Assembly (NCBI RefSeq): GCF_001653565.1
Contig: NZ_LYPB01000049.1
Coordinates: forward strand, 462,391 to 526,390
Source of the DNA: Paenibacillus oryzisoli
Lineage (GTDB): Bacteria > Bacillota > Bacilli > Paenibacillales > NBRC-103111
DNA: 64,000 nt
Reading direction: 5' to 3'
The notes below the pieces were generated by a model that saw nothing but the letters and a program-made list of their open reading frames with translations, had not been told where the DNA came from and did no database searches. The first letter of the stretch is position 1, and each line of letters opens with the position of its first letter. The position numbers were made by a program, and so were the translations under genes. This document shows, in pieces, positions 25,379-35,341 of this stretch.

Positions 25379-26322
25379 TCTGCTTTCAAGCTCCTTCCGG
25401 TCATGGAAATAAACACATCTTCGAGCGTAGCCGTTCGTGTCTGCAAGTCAGCCAATTGCCATCTGCCGCCAGCGCTTTTCTGAGCGAGATCAATAAGTGA
25501 CTCCTGCAGTTTGTCCGTATAAAGAACGAACACATCTTTACGCACGTCAATGCCCTTGACTTCACGAATATCGCGAAGCTCCTGAAGGACAGCGGTTTGG
25601 TCCGCTTCTGCCAAATCTTGCAACCTGAATTCAATCGCGCTATCTGATTGCAAGGAGCTTACTAGTTTACGAGGTGTATCCAATGCGACGACTTTCCCCT
25701 GATCCATTAAACAGATACGATCGCAAAGCACATGCGCTTCCTCCATATAATGCGTGGATAGCACAATTGTTTTGCCTCGCTCCTTCAGTTTCAAAATAAT
25801 TTCCCACAGCGTACGTCTTGCTGTCGGATCCAACCCCGTCGTAGGCTCATCCAAGAAGATGACCTTAGGATCATTCAGCAGCGCAAGACCAATGGCAAGC
25901 CGCTGCTTTTGCCCGCCGGATAGATGCTTGACTCGGCCGTTTCTTTTATCAACTAACGTCATATCTTCTAACAGTGGACCAATCGGAACAGAGCTAGGAT
26001 AGAAACTAGCATACATCCGCATAATTTCCTCAACCGTCAACAACTCAAATAACGAAGTTGATTGCAATTGAACGCCGATGACTTCCTTCACCTTGCCCAA
26101 ATCCTTCTGTGTATCATAACCAGCCACAATAGCTCGACCGCCGTCAGGCTTCCGCAGCCCTTCGATCATTTCCATCGTAGTCGTTTTCCCAGCACCATTA
26201 GGGCCAAGCAAACCGAACACCTCGCCTTGATAGACTTGGAAATTAACCCCTCGCACAGCTTGGAAGGATCCATAATTCTTAATTAAACCATCCGCTTCAA
26301 TAACGATATGTGAAGACTCCAT
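25375..26322 (-). CDS. ABC transporter ATP-binding protein (DrrA-type)
   Basis: 315 residues from ATG 26322 (GGAGGGGG 8 bp upstream; another ATG at 26346 lacks a site). Walker A GPNGAGKTT, signature LSGGQKQR, Walker B VIFLDEPTTGLD and H-loop STHYMEEA are intact. A C-terminal DUF4162-like part follows. It energises the ABC-2 permease for efflux of a drug or lipid-like compound. Confidence 0.94.
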   Translation of the reverse strand: MESSHIVIEADGLIKNYGSFQAVRGVNFQVYQGEVFGLLGPNGAGKTTTMEMIEGLRKPDGGRAIVAGYDTQKDLGKVKEVIGVQLQSTSLFELLTVEEIMRMYASFYPSSVPIGPLLEDMTLVDKRNGRVKHLSGGQKQRLAIGLALLNDPKVIFLDEPTTGLDPTARRTLWEIILKLKERGKTIVLSTHYMEEAHVLCDRICLMDQGKVVALDTPRKLVSSLQSDSAIEFRLQDLAEADQTAVLQELRDIREVKGIDVRKDVFVLYTDKLQESLIDLAQKSAGGRWQLADLQTRTATLEDVFISMTGRSLKAE

Positions 26323-26559
26323 CAAGCTAGCCCCCTCCGCTTCCAAATTTTACGTAACTCATCCTATCATACAAAATAAACGTATACGCCGTCTATCCAG
26401 GGTCGCAAGCACCCATGATCACCTAGAGCAACTTAACAGAATAAACATATCAACTGACAGAACTAGTGGAATTCCGACAACGCCAATCGACGAACTTATT
26501 GAGAAAGGTATGATAATCTTAATATCTACTAGTATAAAACCAGAAGGAGATGTGTTGAA

Positions 26560-26772
26560 GTGAGAATGAATATTTTATTCAATAAGAAGCCGATTTCCGT
26601 TAATTTCGTCGGCACGGACCATAAGTTAATTCCCTCTTTGATCAACGCACTTCGCCATAACAAATTCACCGTCATGAATTTAGTTAATTCGTTAGAGCGA
26701 GTAGATTTATTCAGCTCAGAAGCGATTTTATATGCCAAGGATGGCAATAAGGCACGTATTCCGATTTTCTAA
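26560..26772 (+). CDS. Small hypothetical protein (70 aa)
   Basis: GTG start at 26560 with AAGGAGATG upstream. The protein reads MRMNILFNKKPISVNFVGTD, then LIPSLINALRHNKFTVMNLV and ends KARIPIF. No TM or motif is seen. A very strong terminator follows, which supports a real gene. Confidence 0.65.
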   Translation: MRMNILFNKKPISVNFVGTDHKLIPSLINALRHNKFTVMNLVNSLERVDLFSSEAILYAKDGNKARIPIF

Positions 26773-26804
26773 TTTTCAACGTGGTACATAGCAGTTGCGT
26801 AACG

Positions 26805-26845
26805 AACGCTTACGAATGGTAGATTCCTTCGTAAGCGTTTTTTTT
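26805..26845 (+). terminator. Strong intrinsic terminator
   Basis: A 12-bp perfect stem AACGCTTACGAA / TTCGTAAGCGTT and an eight-T run. Confidence 0.92.
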
Positions 26846-26935
26846 CGTAGATTTTCGTAGATAAATAGGCATATCCCTACTATTTTTTCATAGACTGATA
26901 GAAATAAGACCACTACAGCTGGGATGGAGAAATCT

Positions 26936-27727
26936 ATGCACCTTACTCGTCTATTTAAAGTACATGCTGCTCAGCTACTAATCTATCTACTTATCGCGAC
27001 CATCAGTTTCGTCTGGACCTTAATTTGGGGCTTTCACACCACCACTGGGCCGCCTCCACAAGCAAGTGCTGCATATAGCATCAAACCCGCTTCGAACGGC
27101 GTGCTGCTTCATGTGATCCAAACCACACCTCAAAACATCGGACTTAAAGCCATTACGGCCAATGTGACCGATCGGCAGGACAATGGGATTAATGGCGGAT
27201 TTTTCTGGCAGGGGTATCTGCTTAGCATTGCCGTGACCAATGATCTCCCTGTGAAGGGGCAACCTGGCGACTACGGCTCGGGCTGGTACAACACGGATCG
27301 GAAACGTGGAACACTCGTGTGGGATGAGAAGGCACAAACCTTTACCGTCCAAGTTGTCGAAAATGCGGGTGAGCTGCAGGTACAGGACCGCACTCGGTAT
27401 TGGGCGCAGGGAGGCGTGAGCATGGGACTCACGAATCCATGGGGGTGGGCGGAGCAGGCCATTTCCGAAGAAATGCCTGTCATTAACGAGAAGCGCATGC
27501 GATCCGGCATTGTGTATGATCGAATGAACAACGTGTATCTGGTCGTTGCGCCTACCCCGTGCACGGGCGAAGAGTTCCGTACAGCTGTGCAAGAGCAGGT
27601 AGGCGAAAAACAGCTAGTCGATGGCCTGTTCCTTGATGGCGATGGCTCTTCTCAGCTCAAGGTCGCGAATTTCTTGCTGCCCGGCGATCACCGCGAGGTG
27701 TACCAGATGATCGCTTTGTTGAAATGA
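26936..27727 (+). CDS. Phosphodiester glycosidase (NAGPA-like) protein
   Basis: 263 residues from ATG 26936 (GGAGAAATCT upstream). One N-terminal TM anchor (about 12-32), then an outer domain with the family marks GINGGFF, VSMGL and the end motif DGLFLDGDGSSQL. NAGPA-domain proteins remove cap sugars from phosphodiesters; in spore formers, relatives act on cell-wall or exopolysaccharide material. The natural substrate is unknown. Confidence 0.8.
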   Translation: MHLTRLFKVHAAQLLIYLLIATISFVWTLIWGFHTTTGPPPQASAAYSIKPASNGVLLHVIQTTPQNIGLKAITANVTDRQDNGINGGFFWQGYLLSIAVTNDLPVKGQPGDYGSGWYNTDRKRGTLVWDEKAQTFTVQVVENAGELQVQDRTRYWAQGGVSMGLTNPWGWAEQAISEEMPVINEKRMRSGIVYDRMNNVYLVVAPTPCTGEEFRTAVQEQVGEKQLVDGLFLDGDGSSQLKVANFLLPGDHREVYQMIALLK

Positions 27728-27784
27728 GTGGAGGGAGGTCGGCGGGATATTGGATCAAGGGTGTTGGCTTGAGAAGAGCGGACA

Positions 27785-27960
27785 CTAGATACCAGGTACC
27801 TCGACACCAGAAACCAGACACCTGACACCTGACACCTGAAACCAGACACCTGACACCTGACACCTGAAACCAGACACCTGAAACCAGACACCTGAAACCA
27901 GACACCAGACACCTGAAACCAGATACCAGAAAATTGAAACCAGACACCACACGCTATCGG
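27785..27960. repeat. Heptamer tandem repeat array
   Basis: About 170 bp of 7-bp units, mainly GACACCT and GAAACCA with GACACCA variants, in mixed order (for example GACACCTGACACCTGACACC, then TGAAACCAGACACC). Seven-bp units shift frame each time, so the array gives ORF-like reading in several frames without being a gene. It begins after GGTACC and decays into single units near 27950. Confidence 0.85.
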
Positions 27961-27974
27961 GCCGGCCGTGCACC

Positions 27975-28430
27975 TATTAACTGTAAAACCTCCATCTATT
28001 TTCATTAATTTATACCAAATTGAGCAAATAGATGGAAAATCTCCATCTATTTCACTGTTATATGCCCTTTTCGACGGTTCTGCTCGGAATTAACTGTACT
28101 TTTTACAGTTATTAGGAAATTCAGGTTCATTTCAGCAATTTTAACTGTAGATTTTCCAGTTATTTGCTATGATCTTGTACCACTGAAGACGGTATTAATT
28201 AAAGTGATAGTAGGAGTTGTTTTAGCAGAAGTAGAAGTGACAATATTAGTTGAATGAGTAGAAGTAGAAGTAAAAGTAAAAGTAGAAGCAGAAGTAGAAG
28301 TGACAGTATTAGTTGAATGAGTAGCAGAAGTAGCATCAGTTAAGTAGCTAGCCTTCGATTAACTGTATAATCTACAGCTAATATCCACACATCACCTGTG
28401 ATTTTACGATTAGATGGAAAAAGTACAGCT
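27975..28430. repeat. Intergenic hairpin cluster A and AGAAGT simple repeat
   Basis: Hairpin units: AAATAGATGGA / TCCATCTATTT (28026-28052), TAACTGTA / TACAGTTA (28091-28111), TAACTG / CAGTTA (28142-28162), and looser units near 28358 and 28407. Between 28210 and 28335 lies a simple repeat based on AGAAGT, containing two copies of a longer block (GAAGTAGAAGTGACA, TATTAGTTGAATGAGTAG). No gene is seen between 27728 and 28534. Confidence 0.75.
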
Positions 28431-28534
28431 AATCATTGTTGGGAGCAGCGGGAAGGCAAGACGGTATTGGTTGAAGTGGCAAAAAGAGGAAACCCCTATG
28501 CCTACAGGCGTTTCCTCTTGTCAATTCATACAAA

Positions 28535-29374
28535 TTAGAATGTCACATGATCGGGATCCGGTCCAATACGTTTGTTGATATTCAAAGCATCCACCAAAGC
28601 CATATCTTCAGCGCTTAACTCAAAATCGAAAATATCCGCATTCTCACGAATTCGATGTTCCGTCACAGACTTCGGTATCGTAACGACACCATGCTGAATA
28701 TCCCAACGCAGCACTATTTGTGCTGGAGATTTGCCGTATTTAGCCGCAAGCTGCGCCAATGCAGGATGATCTAGTCTGCCCTGCATAAGCGGGCTCCACG
28801 CTTCCAATTGGATACCGTGTTCACGAGTAAACATGAGTAAATCCTTTTGAGAGAGCTCCGGATGATACTCCACTTGATTAACGGCAGGCACTACACCCGT
28901 GTCTTCCATCACATGTTCCAAATGAGAGATCTGGAAATTGCTCACACCAATTGCGCGAACATGCCCTTCTTTGTAAAGGTGGACCAATGCTTTCCACGTT
29001 TCACGGTAGGTTGCGGAGACAGCCCAGTGCACTAAGTACAGATCAATCGTCTCCAAACCAAGCCGTTTGCGGCTTGCTTCAAACGCTTGCAGTGTGGACT
29101 CGTATCCTTGATCCGCGTTCCACACCTTCGTGGTTACGAAAATCTCGTCACGCGGAACACCGCTCTGACGAAGACCTTGGCCAACGCCTTCTTCGTTGCG
29201 ATAAACTGCTGCCGTATCAATGCTTCTATAACCTAATTGCAAAGCGGTTTGAACCGCCCCGATAACCTCTTGGCCTTCTTTGGTTTTATAAACACCGAGA
29301 CCCAGCCAAGGCATATGTATACCATTATTGAGTGTAACCCCAGTCGTCAATGCTTGATTCGCTTTCGTAGACAT
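28535..29374 (-). CDS. Aldo/keto reductase
   Basis: 279 residues of the AKR5-type family. The catalytic tetrad is visible: Asp and Tyr in RSIDTAAVYRNEEGVG, Lys in FVTTKVW, His in LYLVHWAV. NADPH-binding loop IPKSVTEHRIRENADIF is at the C-terminus. It reduces small aldehydes or ketones, as YvgN/YtbE of B. subtilis do (methylglyoxal reductase). Stands alone. Confidence 0.94.
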   Translation of the reverse strand: MSTKANQALTTGVTLNNGIHMPWLGLGVYKTKEGQEVIGAVQTALQLGYRSIDTAAVYRNEEGVGQGLRQSGVPRDEIFVTTKVWNADQGYESTLQAFEASRKRLGLETIDLYLVHWAVSATYRETWKALVHLYKEGHVRAIGVSNFQISHLEHVMEDTGVVPAVNQVEYHPELSQKDLLMFTREHGIQLEAWSPLMQGRLDHPALAQLAAKYGKSPAQIVLRWDIQHGVVTIPKSVTEHRIRENADIFDFELSAEDMALVDALNINKRIGPDPDHVTF

Positions 29375-29529
29375 TAGCAGTAACCTCCATCGGAATAAGA
29401 TTAGAATGAGCGCATCTTTGCCGTGTAGCTCCTTTTAATCATACCATCGAAGTCGGATATCCCCAAGTTTTGCGCGATACGGACGACTGGAACTGCAAGT
29501 TGCAGGACTCGCACTTCATAATAAGCAAG

Positions 29530-30990
29530 CTAGTCTTGATGTGCATGGATCAAATCCATTTTCAACTGCCACAAGGCAGCACTCAAATTGACACGATATA
29601 CCTCGGGATTCAACATCCGCAAATATTGCGGCCAAACAGTCTGCATTTGCTCGGCATGGTAGTCACGTATGCTTTCCAAAGTAGGGAGCTCATACACCAA
29701 CTTCCCACCCTCGAAAATCGACTTTAACAATGGAACTGCCTCATAATTCTCGATGTACTTGAACAGATACGGATGGATGGGGTCGAATAGCTTAATCCGC
29801 TGCCCTTCTCGAATATCGACCTCATCCTGCAAAGCCAAATAATCCGCTTCCGCTTTGCCCGTCGCCTTATTCATAATCCGGTAGGCTTCCTTGAAACCAG
29901 GATTCGTCACCTTCTCGGGGTTGCCCGAAATCTTAATGACCGGCACTAGCGTGCCGTCCTTCTCACGGGCAACAAGCTTATACACCCCGCCCAGCGCCGG
30001 CTGGTCGGCGGCTGTAATCAGCTGGGTGCCGATGCCCCAGCTGTCGATCTTAGCCCCTTGGGCTTTCAGCCCGGCGATGATGTGCTCATCCAAGTCATTG
30101 GATGCCACAATCTTCACCTCCGGAAAGCCCGCCTCATCCAGCAGACGCCGCGCCTGCTGGGACAGATACGCCAAATCGCCGCTGTCGAGGCGAATGGCGT
30201 TCAAGCGCTTGCCGCGGCTCGCGAGCTGCCGCGCCGTCGCAATGGCATTCGGCACGCCGCTGCGCAGCGTGTCGTAGGTGTCCACGAGCAGCGTGACCTG
30301 CTCGGGCAGGGCCTCCGCGTAAGCACGGAAGGCGTCCGCTTCCGTGTCGTGGGCCTGCACCCACGCATGCGCGTGCGTGCCTTTGGTCGGGATGCCGAAC
30401 AGCATCCCGGCTCTAAGGTTCGATGTCGCGTGGAACCCCGCGATATAGGCGGCTCTTGCGCCCCAGATGGCGGCGTCAGCCTCCTGTGCACGGCGTGTGC
30501 CGAACTCCATCAGCACATCATGCGGAGCAACCCCCTTCATCCGCGAGGCTTTCGTCGCGATGAGCGTCTGGAAGTTCACGAAGTTGAGAATCGACGTCTC
30601 AACCAGCTGCGCTTCGAATATGCTGCCAATCACTCGAACAAGCGGCACATTGGGGAAAACAAGCGTCCCCTCGGGAACGGCTTGGATATCGCCTTGGAAC
30701 GAAAAGGCACGAAGGGCATCAAGGAACTCCTCCTTGTAGTTCTCCTCTTGCTCCCGCAAATATGCGATTTCTTCCTCACCGAAGTGCAAGTTTTGTACAT
30801 AATGAATCACCCGTTCCAACCCAGCGAACACGGCATATCCGCCATCAAAAGGCAACTTTCGGAAATACACCTCAAACACAGCTCTCTCGGTATGTGTTCC
30901 CTGTAACCAGTGAGCGTACATCATGTTAATTTGGTATTTGTCTGTGTGCAGCGTCAAGTTATTCATCGCATTCATCGTTTGCCAATTCAT
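29530..30990 (-). CDS. pncB: Nicotinate phosphoribosyltransferase
   Basis: 486 residues from ATG 30990 (GGGAGGATGGACGTA upstream). Features: LHTDKYQINMMYAHWLQGTH at the start, MEFGTRRAQEADAAIWGARA, RLDSGDLAYLSQQARRLLDE and DSWGIGTQLITAADQPALGG, all typical of the family. It makes nicotinate mononucleotide from nicotinate and PRPP with ATP help, in NAD salvage. It lies 57 bp after pncA on the same strand. The GC-rich centre (30.1-30.5 kb) creates long false ORFs on the other strand. Confidence 0.95.
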   Translation of the reverse strand: MNWQTMNAMNNLTLHTDKYQINMMYAHWLQGTHTERAVFEVYFRKLPFDGGYAVFAGLERVIHYVQNLHFGEEEIAYLREQEENYKEEFLDALRAFSFQGDIQAVPEGTLVFPNVPLVRVIGSIFEAQLVETSILNFVNFQTLIATKASRMKGVAPHDVLMEFGTRRAQEADAAIWGARAAYIAGFHATSNLRAGMLFGIPTKGTHAHAWVQAHDTEADAFRAYAEALPEQVTLLVDTYDTLRSGVPNAIATARQLASRGKRLNAIRLDSGDLAYLSQQARRLLDEAGFPEVKIVASNDLDEHIIAGLKAQGAKIDSWGIGTQLITAADQPALGGVYKLVAREKDGTLVPVIKISGNPEKVTNPGFKEAYRIMNKATGKAEADYLALQDEVDIREGQRIKLFDPIHPYLFKYIENYEAVPLLKSIFEGGKLVYELPTLESIRDYHAEQMQTVWPQYLRMLNPEVYRVNLSAALWQLKMDLIHAHQD

Positions 30991-31047
30991 TACGTCCATC
31001 CTCCCCATCCTGCAACTATACTTTCATCTTCCCTATCACCATTTTAC

Positions 31048-31596
31048 TTAATTTTTCCAACCATGAACAACTTTAGCCCCTAACGTCTTCTCAAAATGCC
31101 GCAATGCCCACACATGACCATTCGCATCAAAGCTAGCAACCGCATCCTCATGAATAACGAGGGAGAAACCTTTATTATACGCATCCACCGCTGTATGTAA
31201 GACACAGATATCTGTACACACACCTGCTAAATGAATTTCCTGAACCCCTCTTGCTCGAAGCTGCAGTTCCAGATCCGTCCCGCAGAATGCGCTGTATCTC
31301 GTTTTATCCATCCAATACATTGCATCTTTATGAGCTTCATGCACTTCTTTTAGACAACCATATAGCTCTCTGCCATCCGTCTCACGTAGATTATGAGGTG
31401 GAAATAACGCCGTCTCCGGATGGAGGGGATCTCCTTCCTCATGCAAATCAACTGCCATCACAACAAAGTCTCGCTCCGTAACAAAGCTTTGGGTCAACGC
31501 ACACAACCGAGTTTCTATCGCAATAGCAGGCTCCCCGCAAGGCAGTTTACCCACTACAAAATCCACCGTGTAATCGATCAGTATCAAGGCTTTCAT
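31048..31596 (-). CDS. pncA: Nicotinamidase (isochorismatase family)
   Basis: 182 residues from ATG 31596 (AAGGAG upstream). Catalytic triad: Asp8 (LILIDYTVDF), Lys (WMDKTRYSAF) and Cys (LAGVCTDICVLHTA); metal ligands Asp and His in VDLHEEGDPLHP. It converts nicotinamide to nicotinate, the step before PncB, which is encoded next in the operon. Confidence 0.94.
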   Translation of the reverse strand: MKALILIDYTVDFVVGKLPCGEPAIAIETRLCALTQSFVTERDFVVMAVDLHEEGDPLHPETALFPPHNLRETDGRELYGCLKEVHEAHKDAMYWMDKTRYSAFCGTDLELQLRARGVQEIHLAGVCTDICVLHTAVDAYNKGFSLVIHEDAVASFDANGHVWALRHFEKTLGAKVVHGWKN

Positions 31597-31632
31597 AGTC
31601 TCCACTCCTTATATTGTATATTTAATATTATT

Positions 31633-31739
31633 ATAACGACTTTATCAATGAATAAAAAGAGAAGCCTAACTGTACAACAAACAGCTAAGGCAGTCGAGCT
31701 TTCATCCATTTCATAACCACATCTCGATAAAGTCATTAT
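31633..31739. repeat. Long-range inverted repeat upstream of pncA
   Basis: ATAACGACTTTATC (31633-31646) and GATAAAGTCATTAT (31726-31739) pair over 13 of 14 bases with a 79-bp loop. Each arm could be an operator half, or the pair could allow DNA looping at the pncAB promoter. Confidence 0.4.
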
Positions 31740-31779
31740 GACATAATTAAAATCACTTTTCAATAGGCACATGAAGAAT

Positions 31780-32100
31780 TTATTGGGAATCTGGATACAG
31801 ATTGGCGTAATTAATAAGAATCGTCATAAACCCTAGAGCAACGAAAGAGAAAAATGCCATGAACGTTAGGTGATACACATTAGGAAACACGATAAATACG
31901 ACTCCGCAGCCGACACAAACCCAGTTCTGCCACATGTGCTTCCCTGTTTTTCCTAACGCAAGCATCGAACTTACGAATTGTAGACTTCCGAACAGCGCAC
32001 AGGTGAACAGCGCATTGGTTACATCCCCGAATCCAAACACCCACGGAGTCAACAGAAACCAAAGACCCATAAGTGCTGATAAACTATTTTTGAGATACAT
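31780..32100 (-). CDS. SPW-repeat-type membrane protein
   Basis: 106 residues with four TM helices in two similar halves. Motif LTPWVFGF in the first half is the SPW family mark. Start ATG 32100 lies 8 bp after GGAGGTG. Function unknown. Confidence 0.75.
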   Translation of the reverse strand: MYLKNSLSALMGLWFLLTPWVFGFGDVTNALFTCALFGSLQFVSSMLALGKTGKHMWQNWVCVGCGVVFIVFPNVYHLTFMAFFSFVALGFMTILINYANLYPDSQ

Positions 32101-32169
32101 ACCGATCACACCTCCTACATGCGGGATGTTACAGTATATGCAAACGCTTTCAATAACGTGTTAGGTAAA

Positions 32170-32206
32170 AAGCCTTCAAAACACCTGAATCGGCATTTGA
32201 AGGCTT
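32170..32206. terminator. Terminator between SPW and stalk-protein genes
   Basis: An 11-bp perfect stem AAGCCTTCAAA / TTTGAAGGCTT with a 15-nt loop. It ends transcripts from 32240-33358. Confidence 0.82.
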
Positions 32207-32239
32207 ATTATTAATGATTACTCAAGTTTTTCCACGCAA

Positions 32240-33358
32240 TTATTGCACGATATGAATCCCTTTTGAATCAATTGTCACTTCAGCTTTTAGAATATCTGAC
32301 ACAAATTTAGTAGGCACAAAGAGGGTATCATTCAGAATGACCGGAGCCGCTCCCAGCGCAACTGGCGCCATTTTGGCATAGAAATAGCTATCTTTCCCCA
32401 CACTCACACTCGTCCACTGGGCACCTTTCGATAGTTCTGCCCCATACGTTGCCTGATTCCATTTCACGGTGTAACCCAATCCTTCAGCTACTTTGCGGAA
32501 AGGAACAAGTGAAACGCCATCCGCATTCTGTTCGACATCACTCGTTGACAACTCTACTTTCACTTTGTCGGTACCAGGTAGTGGAGTAGTATTCGGTTGA
32601 ATGGTCAGATTAGAAGGCAAAGTGAAACGGAATTCTGGACTTCCAGCCACACCAGCTGCAATGGCATATTTGGGAAATACAACAACCGCCACCCCTTTTT
32701 CTACAAAGAAGCCTTGATCTGAATCAATTCCTTTAAATTGATCCGGAAAGAAATATTGCGGTTCCTCCTTCATCTTGGCAATGACACCTGCATTCACAGT
32801 TGCTTTGTAGTCCGCACCAAGCAGATCCTGCAGCGTTACACGTTGAGCTATCCCTGCATTCAGCACATTATACGTGTCCACTTTCGGCATGCCAGTACCA
32901 CCTGTTTCTCCATACGAAGTGACCGTAAGGGAAACTACACCTGAAGGATAGCCTGACCCATCGGATTTTAATGTGTACACGATCGTAAGGCCGTAGGGAC
33001 GGTATGTATACCCCTTATCTTTGGCAGCTGCTGCCGCCTCTGCAGCTTGCTTCTCCCAACTTACTAAATCTTCATTCGCATGTGCGAGGATCGTGTTATT
33101 CAGTTCGTCTTGGTATTTGGTATCGAGCATTCCGCTCAACTGCGGTACTTTGATATTCGTCGTTAGGTCTTTACTCTTGGATGTAAGCACTACTTCTTTA
33201 ACGACAACAGGCACTGACGATGTCGTTGTGGAGACAGCAACAACGGCAGCAGCTGCTGAAACTATACTCGCAACTGGCCCTACCGAAGCACTCACACCTA
33301 CGAGTACTGCGCAACCAACAACACCGATTTTCAACATGTTCCAAGGATTCTTTTTCAT
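32240..33358 (-). CDS. Secreted DUF4163/DUF3298 protein with Cu-amine-oxidase-N-like domain
   Basis: 372 residues. N-terminal signal (about 10-36), then an RsiV/PdaC-like region: TNIKVPQLSGMLDTKYQDEL, VSLTVTSYGETGGTGMPKVD, and the end FFVEKGVAVVVFPKYAIAAG. From about 270 a copper-amine-oxidase-N-type domain follows (DGVSLVPFRKVAEGLGYTVK, LFVPTKFVSDILKAEV), common on Paenibacillus cell-surface proteins as a wall-binding or protein-binding module. No PdaC deacetylase domain is present. A role at the cell surface is likely. Confidence 0.82.
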   Translation of the reverse strand: MKKNPWNMLKIGVVGCAVLVGVSASVGPVASIVSAAAAVVAVSTTTSSVPVVVKEVVLTSKSKDLTTNIKVPQLSGMLDTKYQDELNNTILAHANEDLVSWEKQAAEAAAAAKDKGYTYRPYGLTIVYTLKSDGSGYPSGVVSLTVTSYGETGGTGMPKVDTYNVLNAGIAQRVTLQDLLGADYKATVNAGVIAKMKEEPQYFFPDQFKGIDSDQGFFVEKGVAVVVFPKYAIAAGVAGSPEFRFTLPSNLTIQPNTTPLPGTDKVKVELSTSDVEQNADGVSLVPFRKVAEGLGYTVKWNQATYGAELSKGAQWTSVSVGKDSYFYAKMAPVALGAAPVILNDTLFVPTKFVSDILKAEVTIDSKGIHIVQ

Positions 33359-33377
33359 TTGCTATGCACTCCTTCTG

Positions 33378-33419
33378 AGTTATCGTGTTTGTGTCGTTTG
33401 TTTTACCTTCACGATAACT
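33378..33419. repeat. 10-bp inverted repeat, 22-bp spacer
   Basis: AGTTATCGTG / CACGATAACT lies between the stalk-protein gene and the end of the MCP gene. It may be the MCP terminator or an operator. Confidence 0.5.
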
Positions 33420-33475
33420 AGACGTACCAGCCCTCGGAAAAGTCTGATTTTCTTCCCTATTTATATAAATTTAAT

Positions 33476-35182
33476 TTATGATAATCGGAAAGTACCTACC
33501 ACTTGATTCAAATCCGTGGCAATTCCGGCAAGATTTTTGGCGGATGCCGTAATTTCTTCGGCGGATGCTAATTGTTCCTGTGTGACTGCCGCAACAGATT
33601 GTGCTGTACCTGATGTTTGCTGCGCTACAAAACCAACTTGAGCAACGGTAGCTGCTACTTCTTCCGAACTTGCCGCCATCTGCTCTGCAGCTGCCGCTGT
33701 TTCTTGAATTTTGCTAGCTACTTCTTGCGAAGCTTGTACAATTTGACTGAATGCTTTCTCAGCAACACCCACCTCATGCAGACCTTCCTGCACTTCGGTT
33801 CTTCCATTGTTCATGACATCTACAGCCCGAGCGGAATCCCGTTGGATCGACGTAATCAATTCTGAAATCTCACGAACAGAATCATCTGTCTGGGAAGATA
33901 GCTTACGAACTTCACCAGCTACAACGGCAAAGCCCTTGCCGCTTTCACCAGCACGCGCTGCTTCAATCGCTGCATTCAATGCAAGCAGGTTCGTTTGTGA
34001 AGCAATATTCCCGATCAACGTAGTAATCTGACCGATGCTTTGGGAATGCTTCTCTAGGTCCTGAATGACCTGATTCGCTGCATCAACGGATGTAGAGACT
34101 GCCTGTATTTTATTCACGACACGCTCCATGGCATGGGTACCTTGCTCTGCAATATTCGTCGCCGTCATGGATAGGTCAGATACATCAGCTGTGGTTTCAG
34201 CAATACGGGAAATACCTGCCGCCATTTCTTCCATCGCTCTTCCACACTCAACAGAGCTTTGAGCTTGTGTATCCGCGCCAGTTGCGAAATCTTGTACGGA
34301 TGCAGCAACATGTTGGGAAGCTGAGCTATTCTGCTCGGAACTCGCAAACAGTTGCTGAGAGGATGCTGCCACACTAGTTGAAGCATGCAGCATTTGCTCT
34401 ACGGAATGGCGCAGATGTCTCACCATTTGGTTCACATCCCCGATGAGCTGACCAATTTCATCCTTATTTTTCACAACAATCGTTTCAACGGTAAGATCTC
34501 CTTTGGAGATTCGATTTAACGCTTGTGATGCTTTGCTAACAGGATTGGAAATGTTGCTGACAAGGAAATAACAAGCTGCAATCATAAACACAAGCATGAC
34601 ACCCAAGGCAATAAATGAAGTTAGTACACTTTGCTTGTATTCCGCTGCACTCGCCACGACGCCTTGCTGACCGCCATCTTGGTTGTAGGTAACCAATTCC
34701 GCCATCGATTTCTGTGCTTTGCCGAAGGCCACTGACATGACTTGAAGGCTCTCTGCTGCTTCCTTCACTTTACTTGGATCACTTGATAATTGTTTATTGG
34801 CCACGAATGATGTTTTGAAACCATCCCAATTCTGGGTTAGCTCTTGCAGACGTGCCCCTTCTTCTTCACCTGACACAGAATCCTTATATTTTCCTAACAA
34901 ATTGTCGATTTGTGTAATTGTTGCCATAATGCCATTGTCTATTGGTTCATGCTTTTTCACGTCTGGTTCTAATTTCTTCTGATAGTACAAGGTTAGTAAA
35001 TGTTCCGTTTGATAGTGAATTTCCTCAATAATTTGAATCCCCATCATCCAGTTGTTTGCCAGACTGTTATTCATCTCTTTTAGTGCGCCCATGCGATTCA
35101 TGGCTGTCCAGCTCATTCCCGCAACCATCATAAAGATGATCGCAAATACCGCAATAAATTTCGTTCGTACTGTCATCTGCAT
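33476..35182 (-). CDS. Methyl-accepting chemotaxis protein (4HB type)
   Basis: 568 residues from ATG 35182. TM1 about 9-28, helical outside domain with features of 4HB_MCP, TM2 about 190-210, HAMP ([20 protein letters not shown]), then a long cytoplasmic coiled coil with the hairpin tip [34 protein letters not shown] near 390-425, where CheA/CheW dock. It is divergent from the hybrid kinase gene at 35342; the gap has no shared terminator. Confidence 0.94.
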   Translation of the reverse strand: MQMTVRTKFIAVFAIIFMMVAGMSWTAMNRMGALKEMNNSLANNWMMGIQIIEEIHYQTEHLLTLYYQKKLEPDVKKHEPIDNGIMATITQIDNLLGKYKDSVSGEEEGARLQELTQNWDGFKTSFVANKQLSSDPSKVKEAAESLQVMSVAFGKAQKSMAELVTYNQDGGQQGVVASAAEYKQSVLTSFIALGVMLVFMIAACYFLVSNISNPVSKASQALNRISKGDLTVETIVVKNKDEIGQLIGDVNQMVRHLRHSVEQMLHASTSVAASSQQLFASSEQNSSASQHVAASVQDFATGADTQAQSSVECGRAMEEMAAGISRIAETTADVSDLSMTATNIAEQGTHAMERVVNKIQAVSTSVDAANQVIQDLEKHSQSIGQITTLIGNIASQTNLLALNAAIEAARAGESGKGFAVVAGEVRKLSSQTDDSVREISELITSIQRDSARAVDVMNNGRTEVQEGLHEVGVAEKAFSQIVQASQEVASKIQETAAAAEQMAASSEEVAATVAQVGFVAQQTSGTAQSVAAVTQEQLASAEEITASAKNLAGIATDLNQVVGTFRLS

Positions 35183-35341
35183 ATCGAATCCCCCAATTTT
35201 CATTAAACCAATTTTCACAAGTGTGTATACGTAACTGATCTGTTGGATATATCATAAATGGAAATCATTAAATTTGTTCTATTCTAATCATGATAAAATT
35301 ATGAGGTTTTCTAACAATTACATGGTTTTCGGAGGCTAACA

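Noticed and set aside
27785..27960. CRISPR-like array
   Set aside because: Units are only 7 bp and adjacent, with no unique spacers and no cas genes near. It is a simple tandem repeat.
27657..28005. Minus-strand repeat protein rich in V-S-G-x-W-F-Q
   Set aside because: The 7-bp array gives open frames on all three minus frames with the same look; no ribosome binding site and no homologous pattern.
30058..30906. Long plus-strand ORF of 282 codons
   Set aside because: It is the shadow of pncB in a GC-rich stretch. The composition is Arg-rich and unlike any protein, and pncB is clear on the other strand.
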